Source of the DNA: Streptomyces jeddahensis
Lineage (GTDB): Bacteria; Actinomycetota; Actinomycetes; Streptomycetales; Streptomycetaceae
Assembly (NCBI RefSeq): GCF_001642995.1
Contig: NZ_LOHS01000041.1
Location: 1 to 64,000 of the forward strand
Reading direction: 5' to 3'
DNA: 64,000 nt
Program-made: the position numbers and the translations under genes
In this document: in pieces, positions 8,536 to 15,579 of the stretch
Layout of the letters: the number at the start of each line of letters is the position of its first letter
Position numbering within the stretch: the stretch's first letter is position 1
The notes under the pieces: generated by a model
Told to the model about the DNA's origin: nothing
The model's input: the letters and a program-made list of their open reading frames with translations, nothing else
Databases searched by the model: none

Positions 8536-8580
8536 TGCCCACCCTCCCCCACTGCCTTAAGGGCGTGGGAGGTGCCCCAG
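8536..8580. repeat. dispersed palindromic element, copy 2
   Basis: This is a second copy of the CCTCCC...CCTTAAGG...GGGAGG element, about 80 bp beyond the stop of tuf3 in its direction of transcription, so it could serve as its terminator. Between the two copies lies GC-rich sequence with several GGCGGGC-type words and no plausible gene. Confidence 0.65.
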
Positions 8581-8657
8581 CCCTGCGGAACGCCTGCCCA
8601 CAACGGCGGCCTGCGATGCGGCACGGCGGCGGGGCCGTCGAGCCGCGGCAACCGTCG

Positions 8658-9863
8658 TCAGAGCGTCGCCGGGGCCGTCACGACCGCGCCCGTGTCGCCG
8701 ACCGCCGTGACCGTCCCTGCTCCGACCGTGCGTCCGCCCTCGCGGATGGCGAAGCCGAGGCCCGGCTCGAGCGGGATCTCGCGGCCCAGTTCGACCGTCA
8801 TGGTGACGGTGTCGCCCGGGCGGGCGACCGCTGTCACGCCAAGGTCGATGTCGCCGACCACGTCCGCGGTACGGATGTAGAACTGCGGCCGGTATCCGGT
8901 CGCGACAGGCGTCGTACGGCCGCCCTCGCGCGCCGACAGGACGTACACCTGTGCGGTGAAGCGGCGGCTCGGTGTGACGCTGGCCGGCGCGGCGACGACG
9001 TGACCGCGGCGCACGGCGTCGCGCGGCACGCCGCGCAACAGCAGCGCCACGTTGTCCCCGGCCTGCGCCTCCGTCATGGGCTTGCCGAAGGTCTCGAGGC
9101 CGGTCACCACGCTCTCGGTGTCCGCGCCGATGACCTGCACGCGGTCGCCGACCCGCACGGTGCCCCGCTCGACGGCGCCGGTGACGACGGTGCCGCGGCC
9201 CGTGATGGTGAGGACGTTCTCCACGGGCAGCAGGAACGGCGCGTCCACGTACCGCTCGGGCATCGGGACGTACGTGTCCACGGCGTCGAGCAGCGCCTCG
9301 ATCGCCGCCGTCCACTGCGGGTCGCCCTCCAGGGCGCGCAGGCCGGACACCCGCACGACGGGTAGCGAGTCGCCGCCGTACCCGTGCGCGGTGAGCAGCT
9401 CGCGGACCTCCAGCTCCACCAGGTCGGTGAGCTCGGGGTCGCCCGCGTCCGCCTTGTTCAGTGCGACGACGATGTGGTCGACGCCGACCTGGCGGGCCAG
9501 CAGCACGTGCTCCGCGGTCTGCGGCATGATCCCGTCGAGCGCGGAGACGACGAGGATCGCCCCGTCGAGCTGGGCCGCGCCGGTGACCATGTTCTTCACG
9601 TAGTCCGCGTGGCCGGGCATGTCGACGTGCGCGTAGTGACGGGTGTCCGTCTCGTACTCGACGTGCGCGATGTTGATGGTGATGCCGCGCTGCGCCTCCT
9701 CGGGCGCGCGGTCGATGCGGTCGAAGGGCACGAAGGTGCCGGTACCGCGCTCGGCCAGGACCTTGGTGATGGCGGCGGTCAGGGTGGTCTTGCCGTGGTC
9801 GACGTGGCCCATCGTGCCGATGTTGAGGTGCGGTTTGGTGCGTACGTATGCCGTCTTGGACAT
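8658..9863 (-). CDS. tuf3: divergent elongation factor Tu (EF-Tu3 type)
   Basis: A 401-residue EF-Tu that should carry aminoacyl-tRNA to the ribosome. All G motifs are present: GHVDHGKTT (G1), the threonine of RGITIN (G2), DMPGH (G3) and NKAD (G4). Domains 2 and 3 are complete and end in [13 protein letters not shown]. It is clearly diverged from the major Streptomyces EF-Tu: the usual DCPGH is DMPGH, the N terminus is [16 protein letters not shown], and it stands alone instead of in the rpsL-fusA-tuf operon. This matches the tuf3 class known in streptomycetes, which is reported to be induced under stringent conditions. Its start has GAGAGGA upstream. Two palindromic elements lie downstream. 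Confidence 0.9.
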   Translation of the reverse strand: MSKTAYVRTKPHLNIGTMGHVDHGKTTLTAAITKVLAERGTGTFVPFDRIDRAPEEAQRGITINIAHVEYETDTRHYAHVDMPGHADYVKNMVTGAAQLDGAILVVSALDGIMPQTAEHVLLARQVGVDHIVVALNKADAGDPELTDLVELEVRELLTAHGYGGDSLPVVRVSGLRALEGDPQWTAAIEALLDAVDTYVPMPERYVDAPFLLPVENVLTITGRGTVVTGAVERGTVRVGDRVQVIGADTESVVTGLETFGKPMTEAQAGDNVALLLRGVPRDAVRRGHVVAAPASVTPSRRFTAQVYVLSAREGGRTTPVATGYRPQFYIRTADVVGDIDLGVTAVARPGDTVTMTVELGREIPLEPGLGFAIREGGRTVGAGTVTAVGDTGAVVTAPATL

Positions 9864-9996
9864 GGCTGGGTGTGTTCCTCTCCGGAACGCGAAAGCGGTG
9901 GCCCCAACCGGCCGTAGGCATGGCGGAGTTGGGACGTGGACCCCAGGGCCTTGCCGACCCTCCCCCTGCGGGGTCCGCCGGACTTTCCGGGAAGGG

Positions 9997-10437
9997 TCAG
10001 CTTCGGGCGCCGTCGAGGGGCGCCGCGGCGGTTGCGGCTGCGGCTGCGACAACGGCAGGCGCGGCAACAGCAGCCGCGGCTGCGGCGGTTGCGGCGATTG
10101 CCGCGGCGGTGACGGTGGCGACACCGGCCGGCGCGGATGCGGCCGCGGTGGCGGCGACGAGGGCAGCCTTCGGCGCGTCCGCGACTGCGGACGGCGCTGC
10201 GAGGAAGGCGTGCCGGAACATGTCGCCGATCATCGCCCAGTCGCCATCGGCACGTCGACCGAATTTCCGCGGGCGGGCGTTTTCCTGCCGTGCTTCGTCG
10301 TGGCGGGGGCCGTTGAAGTCCGAGGCCCGCACGGTCGCCCTCTGGGCGGCCGTCGGCAGCCGGGCGCCGGGAGCGCCGGTCGGCCGCACCGGGATGGCGG
10401 CGGCGAGGCTCGGCGGCACTGGTCTCGGCGAGTTCAC
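9997..10437 (-). CDS. possible alanine-rich hypothetical protein
   Basis: A 146-codon frame lies in the 666-bp gap between tuf3 and the VTT gene. Its codons show the GC third-position bias expected of a Streptomyces gene, and it contains a non-repetitive part ([17 protein letters not shown]) followed by about 60 residues that are almost only Ala, Val and Thr. A start at the internal ATG near 10227 would give about 76 residues. No domain is recognisable. The alanine run is also open on the opposite strand, so this may be low-complexity non-coding DNA. Confidence 0.3.
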   Translation of the reverse strand: MNSPRPVPPSLAAAIPVRPTGAPGARLPTAAQRATVRASDFNGPRHDEARQENARPRKFGRRADGDWAMIGDMFRHAFLAAPSAVADAPKAALVAATAAASAPAGVATVTAAAIAATAAAAAAVAAPAVVAAAAATAAAPLDGARS

Positions 10438-10529
10438 TGCCGCCCACGGCGCTGAGCGTTTCCGAACCTGTGACGCTCGTGAGACGCAGCATACGGCGAA
10501 TGCTCACCTGGGTCGGTTAGTCTCCCCGG

Positions 10530-11396
10530 ATGCTCGACCCCGCCGCCGACCGACCAGCCGGCCTCGCCACGGCCCCTTCTGCGGGCCGGGACGCCGGCGA
10601 TCCCGCAGGCCCGCACACCACGAGCGCATCGAGCGCGCCCGTCACGGGCCCGATGGAGCTCGCCGCCACCCGGCCGGCCGGCGCCGCCCGTCCCGCGCTC
10701 TTCGCCGCACCTGGCCTCGTGGCCCTGGCCACGCGCTCTGTCAGGGTGCTGCTGTCCCCGTGGTCACGGCTTTCCCTGCTCGTGATGCTGCTCGCGGCCG
10801 CTGCGACGGCCGTGCTGCTGTTCGAGCCGCAGCGGCTGCTGGCCGACGGCTGGCCGCCCCACCTGAACGGCGCGGCCGCCGTCGTCGTCTACGCGGTGGC
10901 GTACGGCGTCTGCACCGTCGCCTTCGTGCCGCGGCCCCTGCTCAACCTTGCGGCGGGCGCCCTCTTCGGCTCCCAGCTGGGGCTCGGCGCGGCGCTCGCC
11001 GGCACGGTGATCGGCGCCGGTGCCGCCTTCGGGCTCGGGCGCCTGCTGGGGCAGGATGCGCTGCGCCCGCTGCTGCGGGGCCGCTGGCTCAAGGCCGCGG
11101 ACGGTCAGCTGAGCCGGCACGGATTCCGGTCGATGCTGGCGGCACGGCTCTTCCCCGGCGTGCCTTTCTGGGCCGCGAACTACTGCGCGGCCGTGTCCCG
11201 CATGGGCTGGCTGCCGTTCCTGCTCGCCACGGCGATCGGATCGATCCCCAACACGGCGGCGTACGTCGTGGCGGGCACCCGCGCCTCCACGCCGACCTCG
11301 CCCGTCTTCCTGATCGCGATGGGGTTCATCGCGGTGACAGGGCTGGCCGGGGCCGTGGTGGCGTGGTGCAAGCGTCATCGGCTGCGCGGACACTGA
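10530..11396 (+). CDS. TVP38/TMEM64 family membrane protein (VTT domain)
   Basis: This 288-residue protein has a 75-residue Ala/Pro-rich N terminus followed by about six hydrophobic segments carrying the VTT/SNARE-associated fold: FVPRPLLNLAAGALFG, GRLLGQDALRP and ARLFPGVPFWAANYCAAVSRM. These correspond to the conserved re-entrant loops of TVP38/TMEM64/DedA-type lipid transporters. It is a paralogue in fold of the DedA protein at 4505. The ATG at 10530 begins the frame directly after a small intergenic region; a start closer to the first membrane segment is possible (ATG at about 10653). Confidence 0.85.
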   Translation: MLDPAADRPAGLATAPSAGRDAGDPAGPHTTSASSAPVTGPMELAATRPAGAARPALFAAPGLVALATRSVRVLLSPWSRLSLLVMLLAAAATAVLLFEPQRLLADGWPPHLNGAAAVVVYAVAYGVCTVAFVPRPLLNLAAGALFGSQLGLGAALAGTVIGAGAAFGLGRLLGQDALRPLLRGRWLKAADGQLSRHGFRSMLAARLFPGVPFWAANYCAAVSRMGWLPFLLATAIGSIPNTAAYVVAGTRASTPTSPVFLIAMGFIAVTGLAGAVVAWCKRHRLRGH

Positions 11397-11566
11397 GTCG
11401 CGCCATCGCCCGTCCTGCGCTTCCGATGGCGGTGGCTGGGGCCGACGCCTGGCGACGGCCCAGAGCGCGGTCCTGGCTGGCGTACCGGTCGGGGCCGCGG
11501 GCACGGCCGAGGAGACGCGTGAGCGGTCCGGTTGGCGGAGCAGCCGAACGCCGTGATCATGGTGTG

Positions 11567-12484
11567 ATGGCGGATGGAGAGCCGACCCGGTCGCTGCAGC
11601 ACGAGCAGCGCGCCCTGAGGGTGTCGATGGCGGTCTCGGTTGCGCTCGCGGTCGTGGCCCTGGTGTGGGGGCTCGCAGCCGGCTCGCAGGTGATCCTGCT
11701 CGACGGCGTCTACGGCATCCTCGGCCTGGGGCTGTCGTGGCTCTCGCTGCGCGCCTCCGGCCTCGCCGCCGGCGGCCCGACGCCGCGATTCCCGTTCGGC
11801 CGGGAGTCGCTCGTACCGCTGGTCGTGGGCGTGCAGGGTCTTGCACTACTCGGAACGCTCATTTACGCCGCCGTGGAGGCCGTCCGGGTCATCCTCGACG
11901 GCGGGTCCGACGTGGCGGCCGGAGGCCTGGCCGCGTACGGCGCGGTGAGCGGACTCGCGTGCCTTGCGGCGTATGGCTACCTGGTGCGGCGCGGTCCGCG
12001 GTCGGACCTGATCCGGGCGGAGGCGGCGGTTTGGCTCGCGGGGGCCGTGACCAGCCTTGTCATCACGGTCGGAGGCGTCGTGGCGCTCCTGCTGGGTACG
12101 ACGGCGTGGCGCGGTGCGCAGGCGTACGCCGACTCGGTGCTGGTCCTGTTGAGCTGTGTGATGCTCGCCCGGCTGCCCGTGCGCATGCTCCGCCAGGCCG
12201 CGTCCGAGCTGCTGGAGTCCGCGCCGGAGCCGGCCGTGCAGCAGCTGGTCCGCGACGTCGTCGAACGGGTGCGGGCCGCCGAAGACCTTCCCGAGCCGGT
12301 GCTGCGCACCAGCAAGGTGGGCCACAAGCTCTACGTCGAGGTCGGCTTCGTGGTGCCGCCGGGTCGCTGGGACGTCGCGGACGAGGACCGCGTGCGGCGG
12401 ACGCTGCGCGACGGGCTCGCCGCCCTGCCCTACACCCCGTGGATCGTCGTCGAGCTCACCACGGACCCCGAGTTGGTGCTCTGA
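11567..12484 (+). CDS. cation diffusion facilitator (CDF) transporter
   Basis: This 305-residue protein has six predicted membrane segments and a soluble C-terminal domain (about residues 210-305), the layout of CDF metal/proton antiporters. The first helices contain GSQVILLDGVYGILGLGLSWLSL, in which the aspartate corresponds to the metal-site region. FPFGRESLVPL follows, the usual FxFGxxR/K loop after helix 2. The canonical HxxxD pair is not fully conserved, so metal specificity cannot be assigned. The ATG at 11567 is chosen; GTG at 11564 is equally possible. The 170 bp upstream show no gene. Confidence 0.85.
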   Translation: MADGEPTRSLQHEQRALRVSMAVSVALAVVALVWGLAAGSQVILLDGVYGILGLGLSWLSLRASGLAAGGPTPRFPFGRESLVPLVVGVQGLALLGTLIYAAVEAVRVILDGGSDVAAGGLAAYGAVSGLACLAAYGYLVRRGPRSDLIRAEAAVWLAGAVTSLVITVGGVVALLLGTTAWRGAQAYADSVLVLLSCVMLARLPVRMLRQAASELLESAPEPAVQQLVRDVVERVRAAEDLPEPVLRTSKVGHKLYVEVGFVVPPGRWDVADEDRVRRTLRDGLAALPYTPWIVVELTTDPELVL

Positions 12485-12685
12485 CGCGGTACCGGACGAG
12501 CGCCTGCGACACGACGCGAGCCGCGGCGACGATCCGGGTCTGCAATGACCACTGTGCGGCATGGCCGCTGCCAGCTGACCGCCGTTCCTGATCCTGCCTC
12601 AGAAGCCCTGCACCGCACGCAGCCACCGTGAAGGGGCGGAAAAAGCGCGTGCTGCGTACGAAGCTCCGTTGCTACGATCAGGAAC

Positions 12686-12739
12686 ATGATCAGGCTTTCG
12701 CCTCAGCACCGGATGATGCCCCGCCGACGGGGCTGCTGA
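12686..12739 (+). CDS. putative Met-containing leader peptide of the metG-like gene
   Basis: A 17-codon frame encodes MIRLSPQHRMMPRRRGC and stops 85 bp before the truncated methionyl-tRNA synthetase start. It has two adjacent methionine codons at 12713-12718, directly before a stable hairpin arm. A possible -10 box (TACGAT, 12673-12678) would place transcription start at or next to the ATG, giving a leaderless leader. Tandem codons for the amino acid handled by the downstream enzyme are the hallmark of ribosome-mediated attenuation. Translation is inferred. Confidence 0.45.
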   Translation: MIRLSPQHRMMPRRRGC

Positions 12740-12781
12740 GAACGGACGCGTACCGAATCCGAGGCCCCGGGACGGGGCCTC
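12702..12781 (+). promoter_or_regulatory. putative ribosome-mediated attenuator
   Basis: Hairpin 1 pairs CTCAGCA (12702-12708) with TGCTGAG (12734-12740) and GCCCCG (12718-12723) with CGGGGC (12728-12733). Hairpin 2, terminator-like, pairs GAGGCCCCG (12761-12769) with CGGGGCCTC (12773-12781) around a 3-nt loop. CGGGGC of hairpin 1 can instead pair with GCCCCG at 12764-12769, which would destroy hairpin 2. A ribosome stalled on the Met-Met codons would favour that alternative. No U-tract follows hairpin 2, which is common for Streptomyces terminators. Confidence 0.45.
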
Positions 12782-12824
12782 GACTGCTGTGCGATCAGGC
12801 CTCGCTACCCCGGTAGGAGGACCG

Positions 12825-12992
12825 ATGACCGCACGACGCCGCTACATCACCACGACCATTCCGTACGTCTACGCCCGCCCCCACCTGGGCTTCGCCCTGG
12901 AGCTCGTCCAAGCGGACACGTTGGCCCGTCACCACCGCCACCGGGGCGAGCAGGTCAGGCTGCTCAGCGGAACCGACAGGACGCTCAGGTAA
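12825..12992 (+). pseudogene. truncated methionyl-tRNA synthetase (N-terminal fragment)
   Basis: The frame starts at an ATG with a strong GGAGG site. It encodes 51 residues typical of class I MetRS: the Rossmann start RRYITTTIPYVYARPHLGF with the HIGH-type motif as HLGF, then ADTLARHHR and LLSGTD. At that point, where intact enzymes continue with a D/E-rich loop, the sequence changes to RTLR and stops. The KMSKS domain, anticodon-binding domain and about 450 further residues are missing. This looks like a second (paralogous) MetRS gene that lost its body. The breakpoint at about 12978 coincides with the 3' end of the decayed methyltransferase on the opposite strand. Confidence 0.8.
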
Positions 12993-13688
12993 CGGCGTGG
13001 TACTCGGTCGCCCATCCGCGGGCAGATGCGCTCGGCGATGGCGTCGAGCAGGGGCTCACGGACATCGCGGTCGAGCCTCCGGTACAGCGACGTCGAGCGA
13101 AGGAGAGAGATCGGCTGTCTCGGGCGTACACCTCCGGCTCTCCCGGCCGGCGGACAACGACATTGCCGAGCAACGCCATCCAGCTTCGGGATGGAGCACA
13201 TCGTGCGCGCGCTGCCAGCCGATCGACGGATCGATCCAGTGCCACGACGACGCAGCCACAAGGACATCGAAGCGCGCTCCGCGGTCGTCCCACTCCTCGA
13301 ACGTCGACATCTCGACTTCGACGTTGCGGAAGGTAGCGAGCCGTTGGCGAGCAAGTGCGGCCATTCCCCCGCCCGGCTCGACGGCGGTCACCGAGCACCC
13401 GAGCGCTGCCAGCGAGCGCGTCGCCTGGCCGGTACCGCACCCCACCTCGAGCGCCGACGACCTTTCGCCCATGCGGGTAATGGCGACAAGATCCGCGAAC
13501 AGCTCGTCGGGGTAGCTCGGCCGGACCCGGTCGTAGAGCTCCGGCACCTCGTTGAACACCCGACCGAGGTCACGTCCATCCGCGCCTGCCATCGCACCGG
13601 GAGGTGGGCGTCGATAGCCCTTGCCTCCCAGAACAGCCGCACCCTTCCTCGGCAGGTCAGCGGGCTCGCATAGCATCGGGCCGCTCAT
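12976..13688 (-). pseudogene. decayed class I SAM-dependent methyltransferase
   Basis: The first 150 codons are intact and show motif I (ALEVGCGTGQATRSLA), post-I VTAVEPGGGM and SSWHWIDP. Near 13187 the frame slips: WMALLGNVVVRRPGEPEVYA is in the second frame, then ETADL returns to the first. The expected middle segment is missing, and the C-terminal SLYRRLDRDVREPLLDAIAER...RRYLSVL is found in the third frame up to about 12976. Two frameshifts plus an internal deletion make a functional product unlikely, although a 210-residue truncated protein could still be made. It lies nine bases after the flavin monooxygenase stop, on the same strand. Confidence 0.75.
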
Positions 13689-13697
13689 GCTCTGCCT

Positions 13698-15161
13698 TCA
13701 ATTCGACGAACTCGATCGAGTCAGGCCCGCGTAGCGGTGTGCGACTCCGCCGGGAAGCAGGTACTCGGCCAGCAGGTTGCCGGCGCGGCGGGATGGTAAC
13801 CCCATGTCGTGCAGGAGTTCGTCCGCGCAGTGGATGTCGTAGGGGCCGAAGTCGTAGCCGCCGGAGCCTGGCAGCACCTCCTCCTGCCAGGCCAGGCGAG
13901 CGTCGATGGCCTCCTTCATCTCCTGCTCGCCGGGGGTGGTGCGCAGCGTCGCCCGGAAATAACAGGTCAGCCAGTGCGCGGTGAGTTCCACGCCCATGAT
14001 GTTGTTGAAGACCTGCCGGAAACCGACGAACCCCAGCCGGTCGGCGCCGGCTGGCACGATGCCTCGGTAGAGCCGCAACCGCCCGGCGGAATCGTGCACT
14101 CGCACTCTCGAATCCAGGAACGGGAAGACTTTGTGGTGCCCCGTGGCGAACACGATGACATCCGCCGCCACTTCCTCGCCGGTCGCCAGTCGCAGTCCCG
14201 TGTCGGTATACGCCTCGACAGCACTGACCTTGGGGGTGATCAGGCCGCGGCGGATGGCCCGCACGTAGCCGCGTGGCATCACTCCCGCGTGGGCCAGGTG
14301 GAAGGGGAGCGTGTGGGCGGGCCGCAGCTGCCTCGGCAGCCGGTACAGCCCGGTGGAAAACAGCACGTCGCGGGTGATGAGCCACCACAGAGCTCGCTTG
14401 ACCCGCTCGTCGATTCGGTCGATCGGACGGATGCAGGCCGGATCGTGGTAGCGGGGCAGGAGCGCCTCACCGAGCCGGGTGAAGAGGATCCACTTGTAGC
14501 CGACCAGACCGAGCAGGAACCGCTCGGGGACCATCCAGTTCACCTTGCGCTGCACGAGGGTGGCCGAGGCCGCCTCGCGTGCGGCGCGGGTGACCAGGTC
14601 CAATGCGGACTTGCCGCCGCCCACGACGACCACGCGCCGGCCGCTGAATGTCCCGGCCCGCACCTCGTTGGAGTGCACCACGGTCCCGCGGAACAACTCA
14701 CGCCCGGGCAGCTCGGGCATCTGGACATGATGATGAGCCCCACTGGCGACAACGACGTAGTCGAATGTCTCGCGATGAACCTCCGCCGCCTTGTCCCCAG
14801 TGGGCCGAGAGTCGATCAGCCAGCCGGAGGCGCCCACCCGCCCAGGACCGTCCACCGGCCGGATGGAGATCACCTCGGTGCCGGGTCGGACGCGGTCCAG
14901 CACGCCGAAGGTCTCGGCGTAGTTCTCCAGGTAGCGTTGCGTGTCCACCGCGCTGGCGAAGTGTAATCGGTTGGGCAGGTCCGCGAACTCGAAGATGCGG
15001 AGCGCGGACTGGTTGGCCAGCCCGTCGTAGCAGCCCTCTGATGACCAGATCCCGCCGACCTGCCGGTACTTGTCGAAGACCGTGACGTCGAAGCCGTTCT
15101 CCAGCAGCACCTTGGCGGTGACGATTCCCCCGGGGCCGGCCCCGACAACACACGCTCTCAT
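13698..15161 (-). CDS. flavin-containing monooxygenase-like oxidoreductase
   Basis: This 487-residue class B flavoprotein monooxygenase-like enzyme has an N-terminal FAD-binding GAGPGG (residues 8-13), a central NAD(P)H-binding segment VVVVGGGKSALD and the late FATGHH motif that closes the nucleotide domain. Relatives oxygenate heteroatoms or carry out Baeyer-Villiger reactions; the substrate is not predictable here. The ATG at 15161 has GGGAGAG upstream; an extension to 15227 is unlikely. The decayed methyltransferase follows nine bases later, so the two were probably co-transcribed as a small modification operon that is now broken. Confidence 0.85.
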   Translation of the reverse strand: MRACVVGAGPGGIVTAKVLLENGFDVTVFDKYRQVGGIWSSEGCYDGLANQSALRIFEFADLPNRLHFASAVDTQRYLENYAETFGVLDRVRPGTEVISIRPVDGPGRVGASGWLIDSRPTGDKAAEVHRETFDYVVVASGAHHHVQMPELPGRELFRGTVVHSNEVRAGTFSGRRVVVVGGGKSALDLVTRAAREAASATLVQRKVNWMVPERFLLGLVGYKWILFTRLGEALLPRYHDPACIRPIDRIDERVKRALWWLITRDVLFSTGLYRLPRQLRPAHTLPFHLAHAGVMPRGYVRAIRRGLITPKVSAVEAYTDTGLRLATGEEVAADVIVFATGHHKVFPFLDSRVRVHDSAGRLRLYRGIVPAGADRLGFVGFRQVFNNIMGVELTAHWLTCYFRATLRTTPGEQEMKEAIDARLAWQEEVLPGSGGYDFGPYDIHCADELLHDMGLPSRRAGNLLAEYLLPGGVAHRYAGLTRSSSSN

Positions 15162-15579
15162 CAGCTGCCACTCTCCCTGGGGATCGGCGCATCCGGATCG
15201 CTCATCATCCCAGTCGCGGACCCCCATGCCCAGGGCTTGGCAAGCGCGGCCCTCGTCGGCCGTGGGGCGTCAGACTCGCGGGCGTGAGCCGAAGATCGCC
15301 CGCAGGGTGGGCCCAGGGTCCCTGGACGCCCGCGACGCAGAGCCACCCCCGCACCGCCGCGACCCCGCCCCAGCGCCCCCAACCCACGAACGGACGAGCG
15401 CCCCCCACCGCCGGGAACCCGGACCCGCACGTCCGGGGATTCGGCGACGACCTGCAGGTCCGGGGCCCGGGGCCGGAGGTCCGCGCCGAATCCCGGGAGC
15501 AGCGGAGGTTCCCCCTTCGTCCTCGCGCAGCGCATAGTGATCCTGTGGTCATCGCGAGCCCGGAAAGGGCACCGGTCAC
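15162..15579. other. 418-bp intergenic region with inverted repeat
   Basis: No gene is evident between the divergently transcribed monooxygenase and phosphatase. It is very GC-rich and holds an 11-bp perfect inverted repeat, GGGATTCGGCG at 15436-15446 with its complement at 15484-15494, enclosing further small palindromes such as ACCTGCAGGT. It presumably contains the promoters of both genes; none is clear to me. Confidence 0.6.

Noticed and set aside
9848..12484. A very long plus-strand frame running from the tuf3 leader through two genes
   Set aside because: Only the 3' part (CDF transporter) is a real protein. The rest is antisense or out-of-frame to tuf3's leader and the VTT gene.
12653..12781. 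A T-box or SAM riboswitch as the control element of the MetRS fragment
   Set aside because: No T-box consensus or SAM aptamer core is visible; the hairpins and Met codons fit attenuation better.
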